NCBI GenBank assembly: GCA_022360105.1 | Contig: JAKSDL010000318.1 | Span: forward strand, 1-22,517 | Direction: 5' to 3' | Origin: Pseudomonadota bacterium | GTDB taxonomy: Bacteria; SAR324; XYD2-FULL-50-16; JAHJRI01 | Length of the DNA: 22,517 nucleotides | Shown: one piece after another, positions 9,161 to 16,079 of the stretch | Layout: every line of letters starts with the position of its first letter | Numbering within the stretch: the stretch's first letter is position 1 | The notes under the pieces: model-generated | Database searches by the model: none | The model's input: the letters and a program-made list of their open reading frames with translations, nothing else | What the model was told of the DNA's origin: nothing | Program-made: the position numbers and the translations under genes

Positions 9161-9465
9161 GTTTTGACTCGATTTAGGTTGATTTCGTCACAATACTTCA
9201 AGTAAAGTGTAGCTTTAATAAAGACGCGCAGAAGAAGAGTTGACAGACGATTTATTAACTTCAGCCTGCCACACAATCCAATTCTACATCGGTTGATCAG
9301 GCATCTACAGTGAATAAAAAAAACCACAGGTCCAATCTTGCCTCTCTTTTTCTGGATATCAATCATAACCATTAAATCCGATTACGACCAGCGATTTGCT
9401 TTTGCGAGCTAAGACAGGCGGATAAAGGAGTCAGCCGGAGTTATTACGGAATTTTACGCACCAAA
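9161..9465. other. Divergent intergenic region radA / 9466 gene
   Basis: 305 nt between divergent genes, so promoters for both directions should lie here. A perfect TTGACA occurs on the plus strand at 9240-9245, but nothing like TATAAT follows at 16-18 nt. A GGAG at about 9427-9430 is too far from the ATG at 9466 to serve as its ribosome-binding site. No confident promoter, terminator or RNA gene is seen. Confidence 0.4.
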
Positions 9466-10443
9466 ATGGCTAAAAAGAAAAAACAGAAGAAAGCCGGTAT
9501 CGAGAAACGGCGAAAAAACAAACAACAACGAAAAACAGCAACAAAACGGCGAGAACTTGCTAAACAACCCGTTCAAAAAAAGATCTCACCTGCGAAGCTT
9601 AAACAGAACCTGAAAAACATTCCAAGTCTGATATTTGAACCGGAGCTGGAAGAATTGGCTTTCTCGCCTGATCAGATAAAGGAAGCACAATCCCAGCAGG
9701 AAAAGGTTCCTGAACAAATCGGTTTTTTGGCATCACCTGAATTTACCGAAAAGTTAAAAACCCAGCTTGACTCTATGAAAGAACGATTTGAGCAGCAGGG
9801 CGATACCAATAAAACCATGATGGCGCATGCTATTATTTACTTCATGGAACAGGAAAACGCGCCTCCATTCCTGAATCAGATCGTTGTTGCAATGTACTTC
9901 AACGCTTTGCATCAAATTGAGAACGACGAGCCACTCACACTCAAAGAACTCAATGGCCAATTAAGAGAATATGACAAGGAATGGTCCGAGTATTTGCAGG
10001 AAAAAGCAGAGGTATTGTCGTCATTGGAATCAGCAGAACAAGTTGAAGAAGAGGATGATGCCTCCGAGGCAGCCTTGGAGCCTTCGGTATTTGAAAGCGT
10101 TGTGGAAGAGTTTGTGAATTATTTGGAAACGGAACAATCTTTTGAAGATGAACAACGCGAACGTATGCAAGAAGACGTTGAGGTCTTTGTTAACGATTAT
10201 TTTGAAGACAAGGGCATTACAGAACTTGATTCTCTTCGATCCCGAAAAGTTAAGACATTCCTGGAAAGCTGGTTTATTACCAACATGCATCCCACAAAGG
10301 AGGACCTGGAGACGATGATCGATTCGCTGGACTCCTTTTTTAACTTCACTGTACAAAAAGAAAAAATATCGCCAGAAAAAGGAAAAGAGATTCTGGAGCT
10401 ACTTCAAGACAAGGAGACGTTTCTGTCTAACCTGAATATCTAG
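9466..10443 (+). CDS. Uncharacterised lysine-rich/acidic helical protein
   Basis: A 325-residue protein that I do not recognise. The first 45 residues are very basic (MAKKKKQKK onward, mostly K, R, Q). A predicted all-helical body follows, with an acidic stretch near 188-205 (EQVEEEDDASEAALE) and a second helical part from about 205 to the end, broken by MHPTKEDLETMIDSL. There is no signal peptide, membrane segment or cysteine cluster, so it is probably cytoplasmic. The basic tail suggests binding to nucleic acid or the ribosome, or to an acidic partner; this is inference only. The second half is faintly reminiscent of SAM-like helical bundles. Its stop is 6 nt before the ATG of the HD-GYP regulator, so the two are cotranscribed and may be functionally linked. 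Confidence 0.75.
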   Translation: MAKKKKQKKAGIEKRRKNKQQRKTATKRRELAKQPVQKKISPAKLKQNLKNIPSLIFEPELEELAFSPDQIKEAQSQQEKVPEQIGFLASPEFTEKLKTQLDSMKERFEQQGDTNKTMMAHAIIYFMEQENAPPFLNQIVVAMYFNALHQIENDEPLTLKELNGQLREYDKEWSEYLQEKAEVLSSLESAEQVEEEDDASEAALEPSVFESVVEEFVNYLETEQSFEDEQRERMQEDVEVFVNDYFEDKGITELDSLRSRKVKTFLESWFITNMHPTKEDLETMIDSLDSFFNFTVQKEKISPEKGKEILELLQDKETFLSNLNI

Positions 10444-10449
10444 CAAATT

Positions 10450-11796
10450 ATGGCGAGCCCTAAAATCCTGATTGTAGAGGATAGTCGTTCATTCAGGAAC
10501 ATATTAAAACACCTGTTAAAAACTGTTGACGCTGTAATTACAGAAGCTGCCAACGGTAAATCCGGTCTACGAAAAGCACAAACAGAGGAATTCGACCTGA
10601 TCATTTCCGATGTTGATATGCCCGTTATGAGCGGGCTTGAAATGTGCAGGGCTTTGAAAGATGACATGAAGACCAGAAGTATTCCTGTCATTCTTTTGAG
10701 TTCAATGGAAAAGGAAGTAGATGTAGACAAAGGCTTTGAAGTAGGGGCTTCCGCTTACCTTGGAAAATCCACCGCAGAAAAATACCTCATGCAAACCATC
10801 GATGATGTTTTGCATCGCTCCGTGTTTAATCGTGATCGTACCGTTCTTGTTGTAGACGATTCGAAGACCATTTTAAAGCTTGTCGAAAGCGGTCTTTCCA
10901 AGTCCGGTTTTCAGGTGGTCTCGGCATTGAACGGAAAAATAGCCCTGGATCTCTTGAAAAACATGAAGCCGGATCTGATCATCAGTGATCTGGATATGCC
11001 GGTGATGGACGGGTTCGAATTTCGTAATCGCATCATAGAGAAACAGAAACTGGCAAAAATCCCTTTTATCGTCATGAGCGCCAACAGTGACAGGGCCTCC
11101 ATGCGGAATATGGTGGAAAAAGGAGCTGCGGCGTATCTTGTCAAACCCTTCAACATGGAGCAGTTGGTCATCCTGACGGAAAAACTGCTTTCCAATCAAT
11201 TCCAGTTATTGCTTAAAGACAGACAACGCCTTGTTTCAGAAAGAAAAGCAATGCTTGGGAGCATAACAGCCCTGGCACACGCCCTTGAAGCCAGAGACCC
11301 ATATACAAGAGGACACTCGGAAAATGTTTCTCGATTTGTGGCCTCCATCGCTGAAGTAATGAACGCCTCCAAGGAAGAAATCCAGGCGCTAAGAATTGGC
11401 GCCGGGTTGCATGACATTGGCAAAATCGGTATTCCGGACAGTCTTTTGCTTAAAAACAGCCAGTTAACCAAAACTGAAAAGAAAATTTTTGAGCAGCACC
11501 CCGTCATTGGCAGCAATATTCTGCAACCTATTCCCAGCTTGAAACAGATAATTCCCATCGTCTTGTATCATCACGAACGATATGATGGACTTGGCTATCC
11601 GAATAAACTAAAAGGCAGGGGAATTCCGATCTGGGCCAGGATCACAGCTGTCGCCGATACCTATGACGCCTTAACGACAGATCGTCCTTATCGAAAAGGG
11701 TTTCCAAAAGAAGTGGCACTGCAGATCATTCGGGAAATTCGTGGTACTCAGCTTTGCCCGGAATGTGTAGACGCCTTGTTGGAAACCATGAAATAA
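10450..11796 (+). CDS. Double-receiver HD-GYP response regulator (c-di-GMP phosphodiesterase type)
   Basis: A cytoplasmic signalling protein of 448 residues with two receiver domains and an HD-GYP output domain, a family that breaks down cyclic di-GMP and so tends to favour motility. Receiver 1 has ED (10-11), phospho-acceptor Asp 54 in SDVDMP and Lys 106; receiver 2 has DD (136-137), Asp 180 in SDLDMP and Lys 232 in VKPF. Both look phosphorylatable. The HD-GYP domain (about 265-448) keeps the GHS histidine (289), HDIGKIGIPD (321-330), EQHP (350) and HHERYDGLGYP (374-384), so it should be catalytically competent. It ends in a double stop, TAA TAG. No cognate histidine kinase is in the window. 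It starts 6 nt after the preceding gene without a clear Shine-Dalgarno, which suggests coupling. Confidence 0.95.
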   Translation: MASPKILIVEDSRSFRNILKHLLKTVDAVITEAANGKSGLRKAQTEEFDLIISDVDMPVMSGLEMCRALKDDMKTRSIPVILLSSMEKEVDVDKGFEVGASAYLGKSTAEKYLMQTIDDVLHRSVFNRDRTVLVVDDSKTILKLVESGLSKSGFQVVSALNGKIALDLLKNMKPDLIISDLDMPVMDGFEFRNRIIEKQKLAKIPFIVMSANSDRASMRNMVEKGAAAYLVKPFNMEQLVILTEKLLSNQFQLLLKDRQRLVSERKAMLGSITALAHALEARDPYTRGHSENVSRFVASIAEVMNASKEEIQALRIGAGLHDIGKIGIPDSLLLKNSQLTKTEKKIFEQHPVIGSNILQPIPSLKQIIPIVLYHHERYDGLGYPNKLKGRGIPIWARITAVADTYDALTTDRPYRKGFPKEVALQIIREIRGTQLCPECVDALLETMK

Positions 11797-11855
11797 TAGC
11801 TTCATCGGTTGTTTTTCAAACCACACATTCCAATCCAAATTGAAAAAGAGGTGCC

Positions 11856-12896
11856 ATGTCTTCTCCATCTATATCCCGCCTTCTCTCTGGTTCTGTCAGC
11901 TTCATATTGCTTTTGACACTGTTTGGCTCACCACTTTCAGCCAAAACCAAGAAGCAAACCAACTATACCGACAACCCTGTAATTGCCAGGGTGGACTCTC
12001 AACCTTTGCGCATATCCGACATAGAAGATAAGCAGATCAACGACCTGAGAAAGCAATTGTTTGAAATATTAGATATTCAATTGAAAAAAGCTGCTGTAGA
12101 AAAACTTGCGCAAAAAAACAAGACCTATGCTGATATGCCCAATTTCCGGGTCAAGGACAAGGAAATCAGAACTATGTATGAGACCAACGGATTGAGTGCC
12201 AAAGGGTCATATGAGCAGTTCTATCCAATGATTAAGCAATATCTGCTGCAGAAAAAGGAGATGGATCATATCGATCGTCTATACACAAAAGCGGTTAAGG
12301 CCGGTTTGATCGTTTCATACCTGGAATCTCCCAATGATTTTCTGGTCAAGGTGCCAGTGGAGACAGCTTATTTATGGGGAAACAAACGTGCAAAAATAAT
12401 GTTTCTTGAATTCTCCGATTACCAGTGTCCATTCTGCACCAGGGTCCAGCCGACAATCGGTATGCTGCGAAAAAAGTATGGGAGCAAAGTCGTTTTTGGA
12501 TATCGACATTCCCCCCTCCCCTTTCATAAAGAAGCAGACGAAGCAGCGATAGCAGCGGAATGCGCCAGGGACCAGGGTAAATTTTCAGAATATCACGCTT
12601 TGTTGTTCAACAATCCCAGGAATCAGTTTTCTGATGATCTAAAACGTTTCGCTAAACAGCTTAAAATAAAGGATCAAGCACTATTTGAGAAATGTTTGGA
12701 CAAGGAAAAATATCGTTCTCGCTTAAATCGTGATCTGAAGGTTGCGTCTGAAGCCGGAATCAGGGGCACTCCTGGATTTGTAATTGGGAAGTACAATCCA
12801 AAGACCGGTATTGTAGCTGGAGAAGTATTGGCAGGTGCGCAACCACAAAACGTTTTTATTGAAACAATTGATAAATATCTGGCTAAAACCAATTAA
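11856..12896 (+). CDS. Exported DsbA-like thiol oxidoreductase with SurA-N-like N-terminal region
   Basis: A 346-residue periplasmic thioredoxin-fold protein. A signal peptide with hydrophobic core (about 9-24) and a likely cut near PLSA-KT (29-30) opens it. Residues about 40-160 are helical, beginning VIARVDSQPLRISDIEDK, which resembles the N-terminal chaperone region of SurA/PpiC-type proteins. A DsbA/Thioredoxin_4 domain follows, with the redox motif CPFC (191-194) and the cis-proline loop GTPGFVIG (Pro 306). Extra cysteines are at 235 and 280. The role is probably disulfide formation or isomerisation in exported proteins, with the N-terminal part holding unfolded clients; the latter is inference. 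The ribosome-binding site GAGG (11848-11851) lies 4 nt before ATG. Possible clients nearby are the two-cysteine flagellins and the CxxC lipoprotein. Confidence 0.9.
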   Translation: MSSPSISRLLSGSVSFILLLTLFGSPLSAKTKKQTNYTDNPVIARVDSQPLRISDIEDKQINDLRKQLFEILDIQLKKAAVEKLAQKNKTYADMPNFRVKDKEIRTMYETNGLSAKGSYEQFYPMIKQYLLQKKEMDHIDRLYTKAVKAGLIVSYLESPNDFLVKVPVETAYLWGNKRAKIMFLEFSDYQCPFCTRVQPTIGMLRKKYGSKVVFGYRHSPLPFHKEADEAAIAAECARDQGKFSEYHALLFNNPRNQFSDDLKRFAKQLKIKDQALFEKCLDKEKYRSRLNRDLKVASEAGIRGTPGFVIGKYNPKTGIVAGEVLAGAQPQNVFIETIDKYLAKTN

Positions 12897-12920
12897 CCGG
12901 ATCGTTCCTTAGTTCCCGAC

Positions 12921-12939
12921 AAGCCGGTCAATCCGGCTT
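12921..12939 (+). terminator. GC-rich hairpin between dsbA-like gene and ispE
   Basis: A perfect inverted repeat, AAGCCGG (12921-12927) and CCGGCTT (12933-12939), with the 5-nt loop TCAAT, lies 25 nt after the dsbA-like stop and 17 nt before the ispE ATG. It is followed by CACTCCCTT rather than a T run, so it may be a weak terminator, an mRNA-stability hairpin, or a structure that affects ispE initiation; no Shine-Dalgarno is seen before ispE. Confidence 0.5.
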
Positions 12940-12955
12940 CACTCCCTTCTATGAT

Positions 12956-13831
12956 ATGGCATCCCGGTACCTTAACCAATTTATCTTTCAAACACCTGCC
13001 AAAATAAACACCTTCCTATTCATCCAAAAGAAAAGAGCTGATGGTTATCATGAACTGTTGATGGATCTGATTCCGGTATCCTTTTATGACACTATCCACC
13101 TGGAAAAGACCGCAAGCGGTATCCTAGAGTTTTCATCCAATATGCAGGGCATTCCGGCGGAGGAGAATCTGGTGGTTAAGGCTGTACGCCTGTTGGAAAA
13201 AGCCGTTGACAGACATTTCTCTTTAAAAATCACTTTAGATAAAAAGATCCCATCCGGAGCAGGTTTAGGAGGGGGAAGCGGAAATGCGGCAGGTGTACTG
13301 AAGGTTCTGAATCGATGGTATGAGATAGGCTTGCCTGACAAAGTATTGAGCGATCTGGCATTGAAACTTGGGGCCGATGTACCTTTTTTTCTGAATCCTC
13401 GACCTTCCCACGCAACAGGTGTCGGAGAAAATTTAAACGTGATTCCGCAGTTTAAACCGCTCGAAATAATCCTCCTCAATCCGGGATTTCAAATTTCAAC
13501 GGGAAAAGCCTATTCAAATTGTCACATTTCCGGAAGAAAAGAGATTATTAAATCATACACCCCAGGTTTTTTCTCCACACAGCAAGCTGATATCAATGAT
13601 TTTTGGCTGTCCCTGGTAAAAAATTACCCGGAATTGACCCGTTGCAGGCAACGCTTAATTGATGAAGGAGCAGTTTTTAGCGGTCTTTCAGGCTCGGGTA
13701 GTACTGTGTTTGGTATTTTTGAAACCCACGACACCTGCGACAAGGCATTTGATGCCATCAAGTCGCATGACGCTTGGAAAGCGGTGCGTTGTAATACTTT
13801 GCAGCACCATGACTATTTTATGATGGGCTAA
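12956..13831 (+). CDS. ispE: 4-diphosphocytidyl-2-C-methyl-D-erythritol kinase IspE
   Basis: IspE phosphorylates CDP-methylerythritol with ATP, the fourth step of the MEP (non-mevalonate) isoprenoid pathway, in the cytoplasm. The 291 residues fit the family. Seen are PAKIN (Lys 16), RADGYHEL near the N-terminus, the GHMP-kinase ATP loop IPSGAGLGGGSGNAA (98-112), the catalytic GADVPFF (Asp 141), and the C-terminal glycine loop GLSGSGSTVFG. The Ser of the usual GGGSSNAA is Gly here, a mild variation. The ATG at 12956 gives a normal N-terminus but has no clear Shine-Dalgarno; it lies just after a GC hairpin. It is the last plus-strand gene before the flagellin cluster and converges on the small lipoprotein gene. 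Confidence 0.96.
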   Translation: MASRYLNQFIFQTPAKINTFLFIQKKRADGYHELLMDLIPVSFYDTIHLEKTASGILEFSSNMQGIPAEENLVVKAVRLLEKAVDRHFSLKITLDKKIPSGAGLGGGSGNAAGVLKVLNRWYEIGLPDKVLSDLALKLGADVPFFLNPRPSHATGVGENLNVIPQFKPLEIILLNPGFQISTGKAYSNCHISGRKEIIKSYTPGFFSTQQADINDFWLSLVKNYPELTRCRQRLIDEGAVFSGLSGSGSTVFGIFETHDTCDKAFDAIKSHDAWKAVRCNTLQHHDYFMMG

Positions 13832-13876
13832 CCGATTCTTACTTCCCTGTCCGAACCGACTTCCCAACTCCCTTCA

Positions 13877-13910
13877 CCCGGTGATTCGTTAATACATCCC
13901 TGTAACCGGG
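13877..13910. terminator. Inverted repeat between convergent ispE and lipoprotein gene
   Basis: CCCGGT (13877-13882) and ACCGGG (13905-13910) are perfect complements separated by 22 nt. The repeat lies between the converging stops of ispE (13831) and the lipoprotein gene (13923), where a bidirectional terminator would be expected. There is no T run on either side, so support is positional only. Confidence 0.35.
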
Positions 13911-13922
13911 TCTCGCCGTCAA

Positions 13923-14081
13923 TTATGGCATCCTTGCCGCAAATTGATATTCGGCTGATATATCCAAGGCACTGCTGCGACAAGGGATGCATTTCTTTTT
14001 AGTATTACCTTTTGTAGAGCATCCCTGCACTGCAGCCAGGATGAATAGTGCCATGATGGAATGTAAGATCATAGTTTTCAT
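13923..14081 (-). CDS. Small CxxC lipoprotein
   Basis: A 52-residue predicted lipoprotein of unknown function. From the ATG at 14079-14081 the protein begins MKTMILHSIMALFILAAVQG-C, a short signal peptide with a lipobox ending at Cys 21; the mature part is only 32 residues. It contains KKKCIPC (Cys 31 and 34), a possible redox or metal-binding pair. The frame is open upstream to 14138, but AAAAGGA stands 6 nt before the chosen ATG and the hydrophobic core follows directly, so the shorter form is preferred. It lies downstream of the flagellin genes on the same strand, about 140 nt after fla1 and beyond two hairpins. Confidence 0.7.
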   Translation of the reverse strand: MKTMILHSIMALFILAAVQGCSTKGNTKKKCIPCRSSALDISAEYQFAARMP

Positions 14082-14120
14082 TGTAGTCCTTTTTGCGGTT
14101 CCGGTTACTTTGAAGTAATT

Positions 14121-14154
14121 GGATTTATCGCCCAGCATCCCGGGCGATAAATCC
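14121..14154. terminator. Perfect 13-bp inverted repeat upstream of the lipoprotein gene
   Basis: GGATTTATCGCCC (14121-14133) and GGGCGATAAATCC (14142-14154) are perfect complements around an 8-nt loop. On the minus strand it lies between fla1 and the lipoprotein gene, 40 nt before the latter's ATG. No T run follows on either strand, so it could be a Rho-independent-like stop of low efficiency, a processing site, or an operator. Confidence 0.5.
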
Positions 14155-14182
14155 GCTTTGCCAGCATATTAAAACAGCTCTC

Positions 14183-14202
14183 CCCGGTTGAACCGAACCG
14201 GG
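14183..14202 (-). terminator. Likely terminator of the first flagellin gene
   Basis: CCCGGTT (14183-14189) and AACCGGG (14196-14202) pair perfectly with a 6-nt loop. It lies 21 nt after the fla1 stop on the minus strand, and a short TTTT follows about 8 nt later (GAGAGCTGTTTT). Position and stem strength fit a terminator, but the T tract is weak. Confidence 0.6.
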
Positions 14203-14223
14203 AAAAGGTTTGAATTTCCCCAA

Positions 14224-15747
14224 CTATTGCAGTAATCGCAATACATTGGGAGGTATCTGATTAGCCTGAGCCAGCATGGCAGTTGCCGACTGAGACATAA
14301 TCTGATGCTTGGTAAACTCAGCCATTTCTGCTGCCATATCTACATCGCGTATGACAGACTCGGCCGAAACGAGGTTTTCACTAGCCACCCTGAGGTTAGA
14401 GAGATTACTTTCCAGGGTATTCTTCTGAAAAGCTCCCAGGGCTCCCCGCGTAGCTGTGACCTCGTTGATTGCTTTATCCACAAGGGTTAAAGCATCTGTT
14501 GCTCCCTGAAAGGTTCTGACATCGATCTCGTTCAAACTCCTGAAGCCGCTTTGATTCAGCACACCTCTAGCCAGGGTATCAGAGTGAGTACTTCCAAGAG
14601 AAATACCCACTGTCTGATCCTGGTTGGCTCCTACCTGAAACTTCAGAGACTTTTGAGATACAAAAACACGACCGACTACTTTCCCTTCTTCGGGAATTTC
14701 TTCTGCTTCAATGACTTTTGCTTTTTCACCTTCGACAACTTTGTCATAGACTTCGCATTCTGCTTGTATGCCTATGGGTTCCGTTCCCGAATAGCGTATT
14801 TGCAAGCCGTCAATACAGCTGGCTCCGGCAATTCCGTTTAGGATTCTACCTTTACCTATGGCAGATTCACCGTTGATGGTTCCTTTTATATCCAAGCCCA
14901 ACACAGCACTCTCAATCTGCTCGGCTTCTTTCGAGAGCACACCAGCAGTGCTACTGGAAACTTGAAAATTATAATCAGAACCATATTCCTTATGCCTGGC
15001 TGTAATGAGTCCTGTTTCATCCACGAATACGTCCACATCCAAGCCGTTGCGTTGAATTTCCGAACGCAGATTCTGTACCGCCGTCTCAACTGTATCATTG
15101 GTATTGGATGTATATTGTGCCATCCGACCGTTCTCAATTACAGTCAGTGTTTCACCGGCTTGCACCATTTCATCAGTCAAGGCTGTGGAACCGACCACTC
15201 CGGATCGTGTGGAATTCTGGGTGATTTTCACTTCGAATCCATGCTCGCTGGAATCCCCGGTTTGCAGGGTCGCCCCCACAAATTCCAGATTATTGCCAGT
15301 AGCAAATCCGGAAGCACCGTTGGAGCCATCCAGCAATCGTTTGTTACCAAACTGCGCTTGATCGGAAATCCGATTGATGGTATCCAATGCGTTCCTGATC
15401 TCGTTCTGGTCGGCTTGCAACATGATCTCATCATTGGCACCTTCATTCGCAGCATGAATCGCCAATTGGCGCACACTGGTCAAGAGGTTACTGATTTCGG
15501 ACATGTTTGCTTCCGTGGTTTGTACCAGGGAGATGGCTGTTTCGGAGTTGTCGATCGCTTGCTTTAACCCGCCTACCTGGGCTCTCATCTGCTCAGATAT
15601 GACAAGTTTGGCTGGTCCGTCAGCCGCCCTGGTCACTTGAAGCCCGGATGACAGTCTCTCCAGAGTTCTGGTGAGCTTATCATCGTTAAGCTTCAAGTTT
15701 CGGTGCGCATTGAGCGCACTGATGTTGTTGTTAATCCTTAAACTCAT
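14224..15747 (-). CDS. Flagellin (paralogue 1)
   Basis: The flagellar filament subunit, exported by the flagellar type III system. Of 507 residues, the first 175 or so (MSLRINNNISALNAHRNL, RLSSGLQV, VISEQMRAQ, QTTEANMSE) and the last 90 or so (SVIRDVDMA, SQSATAMLAQANQ, LRLLQ) are the coiled-coil D0/D1 parts. The middle part contains flagellin_IN-like stretches (YTSNTNDT, KGTINGESAIGKG) and an acidic loop before IPEEGKVVGRVFV. Two cysteines only, at 311 and 331. A strong Shine-Dalgarno, AAGGAGGT, lies within a hairpin 3 nt before the ATG. It is the most promoter-distal of the four copies but has its own leader of about 330 nt. The tract GPAKLVISEQ replaces the common DAAGLAIS of enterobacterial flagellins. 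Confidence 0.96.
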   Translation of the reverse strand: MSLRINNNISALNAHRNLKLNDDKLTRTLERLSSGLQVTRAADGPAKLVISEQMRAQVGGLKQAIDNSETAISLVQTTEANMSEISNLLTSVRQLAIHAANEGANDEIMLQADQNEIRNALDTINRISDQAQFGNKRLLDGSNGASGFATGNNLEFVGATLQTGDSSEHGFEVKITQNSTRSGVVGSTALTDEMVQAGETLTVIENGRMAQYTSNTNDTVETAVQNLRSEIQRNGLDVDVFVDETGLITARHKEYGSDYNFQVSSSTAGVLSKEAEQIESAVLGLDIKGTINGESAIGKGRILNGIAGASCIDGLQIRYSGTEPIGIQAECEVYDKVVEGEKAKVIEAEEIPEEGKVVGRVFVSQKSLKFQVGANQDQTVGISLGSTHSDTLARGVLNQSGFRSLNEIDVRTFQGATDALTLVDKAINEVTATRGALGAFQKNTLESNLSNLRVASENLVSAESVIRDVDMAAEMAEFTKHQIMSQSATAMLAQANQIPPNVLRLLQ

Positions 15748-15750
15748 AAC

Positions 15751-15764
15751 ATACCTCCTTGTAC
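15751..15764 (-). promoter_or_regulatory. RBS hairpin of flagellin 1, CsrA-type site
   Basis: On the minus strand GTAC AAGGAG GTAT forms a 4-bp stem (one G-U) with a hexaloop that holds the GGA of the Shine-Dalgarno; 3 nt separate it from the ATG. GUACAAGGAGGU agrees with 11 of 12 positions of the CsrA SELEX consensus RUACARGGAUGU. The same architecture recurs before all four flagellins. Confidence 0.65.
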
Positions 15765-15782
15765 AAGACTAAGCTTCGTCAT

Positions 15783-15799
15783 ACAGGGGGATTCCCTGT
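15783..15799 (-). promoter_or_regulatory. Second GGA hairpin in flagellin 1 leader
   Basis: On the minus strand ACAGGG AATCC CCCTGT is a perfect 6-bp hairpin containing ACAGGGA, again the CsrA core ACARGGA, 36-52 nt before the ATG. The GGA is partly in the stem. It is placed like the upstream CsrA site known in the Bacillus subtilis hag leader. Confidence 0.4.
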
Positions 15800-15844
15800 C
15801 TCCATTAAAAAACCTCATCCATATGCTCAAACTCCATTCTTAAT

Positions 15845-15860
15845 TTAACATCCATGTTAA
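15845..15860. promoter_or_regulatory. Palindrome TTAACATCCATGTTAA in flagellin 1 leader
   Basis: A perfect 7-bp inverted repeat with a 2-nt centre, about 100 nt upstream of the flagellin 1 ATG. The shape is that of a dimeric regulator's operator. It directly adjoins the GC-rich stem-loop at 15861-15893. No such palindrome was found before the other flagellins. Confidence 0.4.
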
Positions 15861-15893
15861 GTCGGTCGGGACGTATGTCTTTCCCGACCCGAC
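15861..15893. other. GC-rich stem-loop in flagellin 1-2 spacer
   Basis: GTCGGTCGGG (15861-15870) pairs with CCCGACCCGAC (15883-15893) with one bulged base and a 12-nt loop. Read on the minus strand it is followed by TTAACATGG, not by a T run. It may be an end point of the fla2 transcript or part of the fla1 leader. The 315-nt spacer 15765-16079 also holds a small CCCGG/CCGGG hairpin (15951-15967) 113 nt after the fla2 stop; no coding region in it is convincing. Confidence 0.4.
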
Positions 15894-16079
15894 CGCTTCC
15901 TATAAAAACAAATAAAAGCGAAATACAGTCAAATAATTATTATATTTCATCCCGGACCATACCCGGGCTTATGTCAAAAGCTACAGTTTTTTTGGCTCGA
16001 TCATCCATTGATCGATTTCAGAAGAATCCGTTTTAATCCAGCTGTTTCAATCCATTGTCAACAACTGGAGTAGCCACCT

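Noticed and set aside
9240..9262. TTGACA as a sigma-70 promoter for the 9466 gene
   Set aside because: No -10-like hexamer at 16-18 nt spacing.
9106..9372. Minus-strand frame of 88 codons upstream of and overlapping radA
   Set aside because: It overlaps the radA zinc-finger codons in another frame and resembles no protein.
14962..15567. Plus-strand frame of 201 codons opposite flagellin 1, and a similar one of 188 codons at 19778-20344
   Set aside because: Both are antisense to conserved flagellin coding sequence, and similar shadow frames recur opposite the other flagellins; composition is unlike a normal protein.
15854..16036. Plus-strand frame of 60 codons between flagellins 1 and 2
   Set aside because: It starts inside the operator-like palindrome and runs through a stem-loop; no ribosome-binding site or protein-like pattern.
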